NCBI GenBank assembly: GCA_021323335.1
Contig: JAJTCN010000027.1
Location: forward strand, 1 to 42,473
Source of the DNA: Ramlibacter sp.
Lineage (GTDB): Bacteria > Pseudomonadota > Gammaproteobacteria > Burkholderiales > Burkholderiaceae_C
Reading direction: 5' to 3'
DNA: 42,473 bases
Made by a program: the position numbers and the translations under genes. Position 1 is the first letter of the stretch. The number at the start of each line of letters is the position of its first letter. The notes beneath the pieces were generated by a model, which searched no databases, was not told where the DNA came from, and saw only the letters and a program-made list of their open reading frames with translations. This document shows, one piece after another, positions 32,872 to 40,524 of this stretch.

Positions 32872-34152
32872 TCACTTCAACATCAGGTTGGGCAGCCAGG
32901 TGGAGGCCGCGGGGAAGAAGGTCACGGCGGCCAGCGACAGCAGCAGGCAGCCGATCCAGGGCAGCGCGGCGCGGATGACGCGATCGACCGGCATGCCGGC
33001 CACGGTGCTCACCATGTACAGGCTCATGCCCACCGGCGGCGTCAGCAGGCCGATCATCAGGTTCAGCACCACGACCACGCCGAGGTGCACCGGGTCGACG
33101 CCGGCGGCCATGAGCGCCGGCACGATGATCGGCGTGAGGATCAGGATCGCGGCGATGGTCTCGAGCACCATGCCCACCACCAGCAGCAGCAGGTTGACGA
33201 TGATCAGCAGCACCCACGGGTTCTTCGACAGGCCCAGCAACAGGTCGGCCGCCTTGGTCGGCACCTGGTCGATGGTGAGCACCCAGGCGAACAGCGCCGC
33301 CGCACCGACGATCAGCATCACGCCGGCGGTGGAGCGCACCGTCTCGCGCAGCGCCTCGACGAAGCCGCGCCAGGTCAGCGCGCGGTAGAAGAACAGGCCC
33401 GCGGCCAGCGCGTAGACCACGGTCACGGCGGCGGCTTCGGTTTCGCCGAAGAAGCCGAGCAGGATGCCGCCGATCAGCACCACCGGCGCCAGCAGGGCGG
33501 GCGTGGCGAACCACATGCGGCGCATGAACTCGCTGCGCGTGACGGTGATGGTGTCGCGCGGCAAGCCGGACCGGCGAGCGATCCACCACACCATCGCCAT
33601 CAGGAACAGGGCGATGATCAGCGAGGGGAAGATGCCCGCGATCAGCACCTTCACCGGCGAGATCTCGGCCGCCATCGCGAAGATCACCAGCGGGATCGAA
33701 GGCGGGAAGATCGGCCCCAGCGTGGCCGCGGCCATGCAGATGCCAGCGGAGAACTTGTCCTTGTAGCCCTGCTCCCGCATCATGTCGATCTGGATCTTTC
33801 CCAGCGCGCCGATGTCGGCCAGCGCGGCGCCGGACACCCCCGAGAACACCAGGTGCGTCAGCACTGTCACGTAGCCCAGGCCCCCGCGGATGCGGCCGAT
33901 CACCATGCGGATGAAGTCGAACAGCTGCGTGGTGAGGCCGGTCACGTTGAACAGCGCCGCCGCGAAGATGAACATCGGCACCGCCAGCAGGGTGGTGGAG
34001 TCCAGCGAGTTCACGATGCGCTGCGCCACCACGGCAATCGGGTTGTCGAACCACCAGAGCGCGACCGCCGAGCCCAGGCCGAGCGCGATGGCCACCGGCG
34101 CGCCGGTGAGCAGCAGCAGGATGAAGAGGGCGATGGCGGTGAGGCTCAGCAT
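32872..34152 (-). CDS. dctM: TRAP transporter large permease subunit
   Basis: The 426-residue membrane protein has about 11-12 hydrophobic segments, beginning LSLTAIALFILLLLTGAPVA, with the DctM-typical SLDSTTLLAVPMFIFAAAL near 50, VFSGVSGAALADIGALGKIQ near 105, ATLGPIFPPSIPLVIFA near 148 and NLMIGLLTPPVGMSLYMV near 370. It forms the sodium-coupled transport channel that works with the binding protein and the small subunit. The ATG overlaps the DctQ stop by seven bases. The TRAP genes precede the VOC-RLP-kinase genes in one transcript, implying import of the substrate for that pathway. Confidence 0.94.
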   Translation of the reverse strand: MLSLTAIALFILLLLTGAPVAIALGLGSAVALWWFDNPIAVVAQRIVNSLDSTTLLAVPMFIFAAALFNVTGLTTQLFDFIRMVIGRIRGGLGYVTVLTHLVFSGVSGAALADIGALGKIQIDMMREQGYKDKFSAGICMAAATLGPIFPPSIPLVIFAMAAEISPVKVLIAGIFPSLIIALFLMAMVWWIARRSGLPRDTITVTRSEFMRRMWFATPALLAPVVLIGGILLGFFGETEAAAVTVVYALAAGLFFYRALTWRGFVEALRETVRSTAGVMLIVGAAALFAWVLTIDQVPTKAADLLLGLSKNPWVLLIIVNLLLLVVGMVLETIAAILILTPIIVPALMAAGVDPVHLGVVVVLNLMIGLLTPPVGMSLYMVSTVAGMPVDRVIRAALPWIGCLLLSLAAVTFFPAASTWLPNLMLK

Positions 34153-34688
34153 GGGCGGCTTTCGTCCGGGCGCGCCACGCGGCCGGTGAAGATGCCGATG
34201 ACGCGGTCGAGCGCCACCAGCGTGGTCAGCGCCATGCCGGCGATGGCCGGCATGTAGTACCAGAGGTTGGGCATGGCCAGCGCGGGCGTGGAAAAGCGCG
34301 CCGCGCGTTGCATGAACCACCAGCAGGACACGAGGAAGATCACGCAGAAGGCCAGCGTCACCAGCTCGTTGAACACTTCCAGCGCGCGGCGCGGCCGCCC
34401 CTTGGCGAGCCGCAGGAACATGTCGACCTTCACGTGCGCGTCCTGGGCCAGGAGCAGCGGCACCGTCAGGAAGATCAGGGCCAGGCCGGCGTAGCGCGCC
34501 AGCTCGCCGGCGCTCGGCAGGCCCAGGTCGAACAGGCCGCGCGCGAACACCTCCACCATGATCGCCGCGGTACAGGCCACCAGCATCGCCATGGCCACCC
34601 ACTCGAACCAGCGGCACAGCGGCACGAGCAGTGCACGCAGGGGCCCGGCCGGCACCCGCGCACCGGCCGCGGACGGGACGGCGTCCAT
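34146..34688 (-). CDS. dctQ: TRAP transporter small permease subunit
   Basis: The 180-residue protein has four hydrophobic helices (about residues 28-50, 65-85, 105-125 and 145-165), the DctQ family architecture, including a GELARYAGLALIFLTVPLLL stretch and a HVKVDMFLRLAKGRP cytoplasmic loop. Its ATG overlaps the DctP stop (TGATG) and its stop lies within the start of DctM. It bridges the binding protein and the large subunit. The first 25 residues are Ala/Pro-rich and cytoplasmic. Confidence is high because of the ordered P-Q-M gene set. Confidence 0.92.
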   Translation of the reverse strand: MDAVPSAAGARVPAGPLRALLVPLCRWFEWVAMAMLVACTAAIMVEVFARGLFDLGLPSAGELARYAGLALIFLTVPLLLAQDAHVKVDMFLRLAKGRPRRALEVFNELVTLAFCVIFLVSCWWFMQRAARFSTPALAMPNLWYYMPAIAGMALTTLVALDRVIGIFTGRVARPDESRPC

Positions 34689-35701
34689 CAGCGCACCGCT
34701 TCGATGGCCTTGTACATCTCGCCGTACTTGGCGCCGAACTTCTGGTCGACGGCCTTGCGCACGCTGGTACGGAAGGCGACGAGGTTCAGGCCTTCGGCGG
34801 GGCCGACGATGATCATCTTGTTCTTCTTCAGCTCCTCGGTCTCGGACGCTTCCTGGCTGCGCACCATCTCGGTGGCCTTGCGGCGCACTTCGGCGGCGGC
34901 GGCGGAGAGCTGGTCGCGCTGCGCGGGCGTGAGGTTCTGCCACGCCTTCTCGTTGATCACGATGACCTGCGCGTTCATGATGTGGCCGGTCTGCATCAGG
35001 TGCGACTGCGTCTCGTACAGCTTCGACGACAGCACCACGTTGACGGGGTTCTCCTGGCCGTTCACCTTGCCGGTGGCCAGCGCGGTCGGCACCTCCGACC
35101 AGTCCACCGGCACCGGCACCGCGCCCATGGCCTCCACCGTCGTCATGTAGATCGGGAACGGGATGGCGCGGATCTTCAGGCCGGCCAGGTCGCCGGGCTG
35201 CTTGACCGCCTTGTTGGTGGTGAGGTGGCGAGTGCCGAAGTAGTAGGCGTAGAGCACGCGCACGCCGGCGTCCTTCACCAGGCCCTCGTTGAGCTTTTTC
35301 ATCACCGGTGAGCCCACGTCCATCACCTTCATCAGGTGGTCGACGTCGCGGTACAGGTAGGGCGTGTCGAGCGCCGCGAAGGGCTCGTGCAGCGAGCCGA
35401 TGCCGGCGGCGGTGTTGTGCGACAGCGCGATGGTGCCGGTGGAGACGGCCTCGGCCAGCTCCTGCAGCTTGCCCAGCTGGGAAGAGGGATACACCGTGAC
35501 CTTGACCTGGCCATTGGTGCGCTTGCCGATCTCCTCGGCCAGCCACTGCGCCTGCTGGCCGGCGGCGCTGTTCGGCGGGTTCATGTGGCCGTAGCGCATC
35601 TCGATGGTCTTCTGCGCGTGGGCGGAGCCCATCGTGGCCGCGGACAGGCCGGCGGCGGCGAGCAGGCCGAACAGGCGGCGGGAGAGAAAGGTTGGCAGCA
35701 T
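34688..35701 (-). CDS. dctP: TRAP transporter periplasmic solute-binding protein
   Basis: The 337-residue protein has a signal peptide (RRLFGLLAAAGLSAATMGSAHA) and the DctP pattern: EMRYGHMNPPNSAAGQQAQW, TVYPSSQLGKLQELAEAVS, GTRHLTTNKAVKQPGDLAG, then LKIRAIPFPIYMTTVEAMGA where the Arg is the usual carboxylate anchor, and GQENPVNVVLSSKLYETQ. AGGAG lies five bases before the ATG at 35701. TRAP binding proteins of this size usually bind organic or sugar acids, consistent with the downstream kinase. It is the first gene of the six-gene minus-strand operon and diverges from the LacI-type regulator. Confidence 0.94.
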   Translation of the reverse strand: MLPTFLSRRLFGLLAAAGLSAATMGSAHAQKTIEMRYGHMNPPNSAAGQQAQWLAEEIGKRTNGQVKVTVYPSSQLGKLQELAEAVSTGTIALSHNTAAGIGSLHEPFAALDTPYLYRDVDHLMKVMDVGSPVMKKLNEGLVKDAGVRVLYAYYFGTRHLTTNKAVKQPGDLAGLKIRAIPFPIYMTTVEAMGAVPVPVDWSEVPTALATGKVNGQENPVNVVLSSKLYETQSHLMQTGHIMNAQVIVINEKAWQNLTPAQRDQLSAAAAEVRRKATEMVRSQEASETEELKKNKMIIVGPAEGLNLVAFRTSVRKAVDQKFGAKYGEMYKAIEAVR

Positions 35702-35790
35702 GTTGTCTCCTGGGGTGTAATTGATGCGTTCTGCCGGGCCTGCGGTGCTCGGCTCCGAGGGAAGATACGCGCGCCGCGCGTCAGCGACAA

Positions 35791-35814
35791 ATCAAAATGA
35801 TGATGTTTTTTGAT
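35791..35814. promoter_or_regulatory. AT-rich inverted repeat in the LacI/TRAP divergent region, candidate operator
   Basis: ATCAAAA at 35791-35797 is repeated inverted as TTTTGAT at 35808-35814 with ten bases between, in an AT-rich patch that stands out from the GC-rich surroundings. It lies 90 bases from the TRAP start and 20 bases from the LacI-type start, where both promoters must lie. A LacI-type protein could bind it and control both transcripts. The half-sites are short of G and C, unlike the central CG of many LacI operators, so the call is tentative. Confidence 0.4.
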
Positions 35815-35833
35815 GTGAATGCTAGGGTTTTCC

Positions 35834-36862
35834 ATGCCTGACACGGCACGCAGCCGCATCCCCGACATCGCCCGCGCCGCAGGTGTTTCCACCGCCACGG
35901 TCGACCGCGTGCTGCACGGGCGCGCCAACGTGCGGGTGCAGACGGCCGAGCGCGTGATGCGTGCCGCGGCGGCGCTGGATTACCTCCCCGCTGAACAGGC
36001 CCTGGCCGCGCCGGCGCCACTGCACCTCACCTTCCTCTTGCCCGCCGGCAGCAACAAGTACCTGCAGATGCTGGGCGAGACCGTGGCGTACGGCGCCGAG
36101 CACCTGGCGCCCGCGCCCGTGCGCTGCCGGGTGCAGCAGGTCGAAGGCTTCGATCCGCAGGCGCTCGCGCAGCAGCTGCTGCGCCACGGGCGGCGCAGCG
36201 ACGGCATCGCCTTCATGGCGCTCGACCATCCGCTGGTGCGCGAGGCGGTGCGCGAGCTGGCCGAAAGCGGGGTGCCGGTGGTGACGCTCATCTCGGATCT
36301 TTCCAGCTCGCGCCGCTGCGCCTACGTGGGCCTGGACAATCGCGCCGCCGGCCGCACCGCCGCCCTGCTGATCGGCCGCTTCCTCGGCAAGCGCAGCGCG
36401 CAGGTGGCGCTGATCGCCGGCAGCCGCAGCTACCGCGCGCACGAGGAGCGCGAAGCGGGCTTCCTGAGCCTGATCGACGAGATGTTTCCCAGCCTGGAAG
36501 TGGTCGGCCTGCGCGAGGGCCACGACGACGCGGCGATGAACCAGCGGCAGACGCGCGCGCTGCTGGAGCAATACCCGCGGCTGGCCGGCATCTACAACAT
36601 CGGCGGCGCCTCCGACGGCGTCGGCCGCGCGCTGCAGCAGGCCGGGCGGGGCGAACAGGTGGTCTTCATCGGCCACGGCCTCACGCCGGACACGCGCGCG
36701 CTCCTGATCGACGGCACCATGGACGCGGTGATCACGCAGGGCCCGCAGACCTTGATCGGCAACGCGCTGCGCGTGTTCTGCAACGTGAAGGCGGGGCGCG
36801 ATGCCTTCGCGGGCATCGACCCGCTGCGGCTGAGCCTGGTGCTGCGAGAGAACCTGCCCTGA
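35834..36862 (+). CDS. LacI-family transcriptional regulator
   Basis: The 342-residue protein has a LacI helix-turn-helix and hinge at its N-terminus (RIPDIARAAGVSTATVDRVL, then HGRANVRVQTAERVMRAAAAL), followed by a periplasmic-binding-type domain from about residue 62 (LHLTFLLPAGSNKYLQML) of the ribose-binding-like class with GIYNIGGASDGVGRALQQ near 255. The start at 35834 has AGGG six bases upstream; an ATG at 35819 would add five residues. It likely senses a sugar or sugar acid and represses the divergent TRAP-VOC-RLP-kinase operon. Confidence 0.92.
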   Translation: MPDTARSRIPDIARAAGVSTATVDRVLHGRANVRVQTAERVMRAAAALDYLPAEQALAAPAPLHLTFLLPAGSNKYLQMLGETVAYGAEHLAPAPVRCRVQQVEGFDPQALAQQLLRHGRRSDGIAFMALDHPLVREAVRELAESGVPVVTLISDLSSSRRCAYVGLDNRAAGRTAALLIGRFLGKRSAQVALIAGSRSYRAHEEREAGFLSLIDEMFPSLEVVGLREGHDDAAMNQRQTRALLEQYPRLAGIYNIGGASDGVGRALQQAGRGEQVVFIGHGLTPDTRALLIDGTMDAVITQGPQTLIGNALRVFCNVKAGRDAFAGIDPLRLSLVLRENLP

Positions 36863-36902
36863 CGTGCGCTGGGGCCCGCCAGTCAAGGGTCGGTTGCGCC
36901 TC

Positions 36903-37994
36903 TCAGGGGACAGAACGCCGCGCCAGCATGATGAACCGGCGGGCATCTTCGCCCAGCGTGCGATGCGACAGGCACGACAAGGCGCATTTGGCGTCGCCGA
37001 AGCTCGGGCAGTTCGTCATTTCCGCACGCAGGAACTGCGTCGCAGCGCTTCGCCAGATCTCCTTGGCCGAAGACGCCTTGACGTTGCCGAGCACGGGATA
37101 GAACCAGCAACTGCGGACATCTCCGTTGGGGAGGATGCAGTAGTCACGCAAGCCGACCCGGCAAGGTCCGAGGGACGGAGCGATGCGCTCCCCGCGAAAG
37201 TGCGCAGGCCAGGAACGGATCCGCGCTTCTTCCGTCTCGACGGGTGCGCCGGAGCGTTTCATCGCGACGAGAGCTTCGATGACGCCTTCGAGGTCCTGTT
37301 CGTCGGACGGGCGCAGCCAGAGCGAGGACGCCACCTCCGGCGTCCAGTGACGCACGGGACTGAAGTCGACCGAGCTCGCCCCGACCAGCACGGCCCAGCG
37401 GACGAGCGCCGGCATCTCACGAAAATTCTCGCGGTGCACCGTCGCCTTGATGCGGATCGGGAAGGAGGCGCCGCATTGCTCTCGTGCCTGCCTGAGCGCG
37501 GCGATGCCGCGTGTGATGGCCTTCAGGGATCCGGCGACGCCGCGCGAGCGATCGTGCACCGCATCCGTCGCACCATCCACCGAGATGTTGACCGCCAGGG
37601 GATGCGCGCCGGCGATCCGCAGTGCGTTCCTTGGTGAGAAGGCCGAGCCGTTCGTGGTCATCATCCATCCGATGCGGCTTGCACGGCACCATTCGACAAG
37701 CTCGAGGAACGGCTTGAAGACGAACGGCTCGCCGCCGCCGAACTGCACCGCGAAGGGGCCGACGAAATCGCGCACGTCCTCGAAGGCGGCTATCCATTGC
37801 TCCAGCGTGAGCTCGTCGGCCGCTGCTTCGTTGCGCCAGCATGCGCACGAGAGGCAGCGGTAGTTGCACCGCTCCGTCAGGACCGCGCCGATCGTGCGGG
37901 GTTGGGTGATGTCCAGGTTCGTCGTCAGGTAGACCGCTTCCCGCAGTTCCTGCGAGATCCGCTGCAGCCCCGTGCTCAGGGCGGCCATGCTCAT
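36903..37994 (-). CDS. Radical SAM protein with SPASM-type C-terminal domain
   Basis: The 363-residue protein has the radical-SAM cluster motif CNYRCLSC at 43-50 (CxxxCxxC), with FGGGEPFVF near 90 (the GGE SAM contact) and NISVDGATDAVHD near 140. The C-terminal region carries CRVGLRDYCILPNGDVRSCW and CPSFGDAKCALSC, a set of Cys typical of SPASM domains that bind auxiliary Fe-S clusters in RiPP-, PQQ- or anaerobic sulfatase-maturing enzymes. The ATG at 37994 overlaps the stop of the methyltransferase (ATGA). No obvious precursor peptide lies next to the pair. The substrate could be a peptide, nucleotide, glycan or cofactor. Confidence 0.88.
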   Translation of the reverse strand: MSMAALSTGLQRISQELREAVYLTTNLDITQPRTIGAVLTERCNYRCLSCACWRNEAAADELTLEQWIAAFEDVRDFVGPFAVQFGGGEPFVFKPFLELVEWCRASRIGWMMTTNGSAFSPRNALRIAGAHPLAVNISVDGATDAVHDRSRGVAGSLKAITRGIAALRQAREQCGASFPIRIKATVHRENFREMPALVRWAVLVGASSVDFSPVRHWTPEVASSLWLRPSDEQDLEGVIEALVAMKRSGAPVETEEARIRSWPAHFRGERIAPSLGPCRVGLRDYCILPNGDVRSCWFYPVLGNVKASSAKEIWRSAATQFLRAEMTNCPSFGDAKCALSCLSHRTLGEDARRFIMLARRSVP

Positions 37995-38650
37995 GTGCAC
38001 GACGATCCCGGGGCACGATACAGCGACCATGACTTGGTGAAGCCCCAGGCGCGCTCGGTGAAGAGCGATGCGTCAGGAAACAATCGACGCAGTTCGGCAA
38101 GCCTGAAGCAGCGGGTGTCGGCCATCGCGCAGTACCAGGGGTGGTCCGCGTGACGTCGATCGAGGAGGCGAGAGATCGCGCCGCGCACCGGCCTGGGGTA
38201 GTGCCAGTAGAGCGGCAACCCCGTATGGGCTTCGATGGGGAAGAGCCAGGAGGGAGTCTGTACCCAGTAGCTCCTGCCAACACGGCGGACCTCGCGGGCG
38301 AACGCGGCGACGCGTTCGTCGCTACCGAGATGCTCGATGACACTGTTGCTGAACACCACGTCGAACGAACCATCCGCGAATCGGCCCAACTCGCACGCAT
38401 CGCCGACGACGACCTGGAAGCGGGCGGGCAGCGGCGGCCGACAGCCCCAGCTGCGTTCTTCATCCGTGTTCAACAGCGTCACATCGAGCCGATGATCCAG
38501 GAGGGCCCACAGCTCGGGAGTGCCGCCCATGTCCAGGACGGTCGCGCCCGGCGTCGGACGAATCCGTTCCAGGAAGGCATGCATGCGTTGCAGCCGCCAG
38601 TGCGCCCTTTTTCGCGCCCTGGCGGAGTCGACCCTTGAACGGAGATCCAT
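37991..38650 (-). CDS. Class I SAM-dependent methyltransferase
   Basis: The 219-residue protein has a SAM-binding segment GATVLDMGGTPELWALL near 35 (motif I), a later VVVGDACELGRFADGSFDVV (motifs II-III) and FSNSVIEHLG near 100, matching the Methyltransf_11 pattern. The C-terminal part (YCAMADTRCFRLAELRRLF) resembles methyltransferases of glycan or polyketide clusters. GGAGG lies four bases before the ATG at 38650. It is translationally coupled to the radical SAM gene, so the two probably modify one molecule in sequence. The substrate is not recognisable. Confidence 0.85.
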   Translation of the reverse strand: MDLRSRVDSARARKRAHWRLQRMHAFLERIRPTPGATVLDMGGTPELWALLDHRLDVTLLNTDEERSWGCRPPLPARFQVVVGDACELGRFADGSFDVVFSNSVIEHLGSDERVAAFAREVRRVGRSYWVQTPSWLFPIEAHTGLPLYWHYPRPVRGAISRLLDRRHADHPWYCAMADTRCFRLAELRRLFPDASLFTERAWGFTKSWSLYRAPGSSCT

Positions 38651-38974
38651 GAACCCTCCACGTCATCCACATGGTGACCAGCAGCCTTCGCGGACCACCG
38701 TGCACGCTGCTGGCAGGAGTGGCAGCCTCGGACCACTGTACAGGGATCCCGAGCCGTCGGCATTGGCTCCTAAGTGCCCGCAGGTGGCGGACCTGCCCGG
38801 CAGTCGCAGCCGGCGAGCCGGCGAGGGGCTCACGCGAGGCTGGCCACCAGCCGGGTTATCACGGTGCTGCGGCCCATGGCCCCGCCTGTATGCTGTGCCA
38901 GCGCAAAAGATTGCACCGCGGGCGCGCATATTGCTTGATCCCGCCATCCCTCAACTGTTTCCGGAGTCATTGCT
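38651..38974. other. Divergent intergenic region without an evident gene
   Basis: This 324-base gap separates the methyltransferase (minus) from the peptide-binding protein (plus). Short open frames cross it on both strands, but none combines a good ribosome site with plausible protein sequence. Promoters for both flanking operons should lie here. GGAG at eight bases before the 38975 ATG serves the binding-protein gene. I see no hairpin terminator or long repeat. Confidence 0.5.
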
Positions 38975-40501
38975 ATGCGAGGAAAACTGTTTGCCTGCGC
39001 GTTCGCCGCCGCTGCGGCCGGCCTGGCGGGTAACGCCGTGGCGCGCGACCTGGTCGTCGCGATCAAGACCGAGCCATCGTCGATGGACCCGCAATACCAC
39101 GCGCTCACGCCCAACATCCAGCTGTCGAAGCCATGCCTTGCCGAGTCGTGGACCGCCCAGGGCAACACCTGGACCTTCAAGCTGCGGCCCAACGTGAAAT
39201 TCTCCGACGGCTCGCCCTTCACCGCTGCCGATGTGTTGTTCACTTTCGACCGCGTGCCCAAGGTTCCCAACAGCCCGTCCTCGTACAAGATCTACCTGCA
39301 GGAGATCACCAAGGTCGAGGCACTGGACCCGCTCACGGTGCGCATCACCACCGAGAAGCCGTATCCGCTGCTGCCGACCAACATGGCCTCCCTGCCCATC
39401 CTGTCGGCCAAGGCCGCGTCGGGCACGGCCCCGGAGGGCAAGACCACCACCGAGCTGAACGCCGGCAACGGCCTGGTGGGTGCCGGCCCCTACAAGTTCG
39501 TCTCCTGGAAGCGCGGCTCCGAAATCGTCTTCGAGCGCAACCCGCACTACTGGGGTCCCAAGCCCGCGTGGGACAAGGTCACCTACCGCCCCATCAGCAA
39601 CCCGGCGGCGCGCGTGGCGGCGCTGCTGGCCGGCGACGTCGACCTGGTGGAAGACCCGCCGACCGACGACCTCGAACGCCTCAAGAAGGACCCCAAGCTG
39701 AACGTGGTGGCCAAGGCATCCAACCGCATCATCTATGTCGCGCTGGACCAGAACGGGGAGCAGACGCCCGGCATCCAGGGCACGAACGGCAAGAACCCCT
39801 TCCTGGACAAGCGCGTGCGCGAAGCCATGTCGCTCGCCATCGACCGCCAGGCGCTGGTGGACCGCATCATGGGCGGCATCGCCACGCCGGCCGCACAACT
39901 GCTGCCGTTGCCCATGCTGGGCGCCAGCAAGAACCTGGCGACCCCTGTCAAGGCCGACCCGGAAAAGGCCAAGGCCTTGCTCAAGGCTGCAGGCTATCCC
40001 GACGGCTTCACCCTGGTGCTCGGTTCGCCCAACGGCCGCTACATCAACGACAGCAAGGTGGCGCAGACCCTGGCCGCGATGTGGACGCGCATCGGCGTCA
40101 AGACGACGGTGGATGCCGCCGCGCCGCCGGTGTTCTTCAAGAACCGCGACAGCTATGCCTACAGCGCCTACCTGGCCGGCTGGGGCACCGCGACCGGAGA
40201 GATGTCCAACACCCTCAACTCCCTGCTGGTGACCCCCAACAAGGACAAGGGCGTAGGCACCACCAACCGCAGCCGCTACTCCAACAAGGCCATGGACAAG
40301 CTGGTGGAGGATTCGGCCGACCTGATGGACCCCGTCAAGCGCGGCGAGATGCTGGCCAGGGCCAGCGAGATGGCGATGGCCGATTTCGCGATGCTGCCGA
40401 TCCACTTCGAGCACTCGGTCTGGGCCATGAAGAAGGGGATCGAGTTCACCGGCCGCGCCGACCAGCAAACCATGGTGCAGTACGTGACGCTCGGCAAGTG
40501 A
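38975..40501 (+). CDS. Dipeptide/oligopeptide ABC transporter binding protein (SBP_5), possible internal loss
   Basis: The 508-residue protein has a signal peptide (ACAFAAAAAGLAGNAVA) and the SBP_5 pattern: EPSSMDPQYHALTPNIQLSK near the start, LRPNVKFSDGSPFTAADVLF, GPYKFVSWKRGSEIVFERNP, and DKRVREAMSLAIDRQALVDR in the middle. It should deliver peptides or similar solutes to the permeases that follow. After NIQLSK the usual strand-helix (about 18 residues, HIFDPLV-like in homologues) is absent and the sequence jumps to PCLAESW. A short in-frame deletion is therefore suspected; if so, folding could suffer. GGAG precedes the ATG by eight bases. Confidence 0.88.
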   Translation: MRGKLFACAFAAAAAGLAGNAVARDLVVAIKTEPSSMDPQYHALTPNIQLSKPCLAESWTAQGNTWTFKLRPNVKFSDGSPFTAADVLFTFDRVPKVPNSPSSYKIYLQEITKVEALDPLTVRITTEKPYPLLPTNMASLPILSAKAASGTAPEGKTTTELNAGNGLVGAGPYKFVSWKRGSEIVFERNPHYWGPKPAWDKVTYRPISNPAARVAALLAGDVDLVEDPPTDDLERLKKDPKLNVVAKASNRIIYVALDQNGEQTPGIQGTNGKNPFLDKRVREAMSLAIDRQALVDRIMGGIATPAAQLLPLPMLGASKNLATPVKADPEKAKALLKAAGYPDGFTLVLGSPNGRYINDSKVAQTLAAMWTRIGVKTTVDAAAPPVFFKNRDSYAYSAYLAGWGTATGEMSNTLNSLLVTPNKDKGVGTTNRSRYSNKAMDKLVEDSADLMDPVKRGEMLARASEMAMADFAMLPIHFEHSVWAMKKGIEFTGRADQQTMVQYVTLGK

Positions 40502-40524
40502 GCATGCGCCGCTGAGCATCGCGC

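Noticed and set aside
38479..38763. Cys-containing small minus-strand frame upstream of the methyltransferase as a possible RiPP precursor
   Set aside because: It overlaps the methyltransferase start, has no good ribosome site and its Cys residues are not patterned; it cannot be supported as a radical SAM substrate.
38830..39288. Minus-strand frame antisense to the start of the peptide-binding protein
   Set aside because: It mirrors the signal peptide and first lobe of the binding protein and has no recognisable domain or ribosome site.
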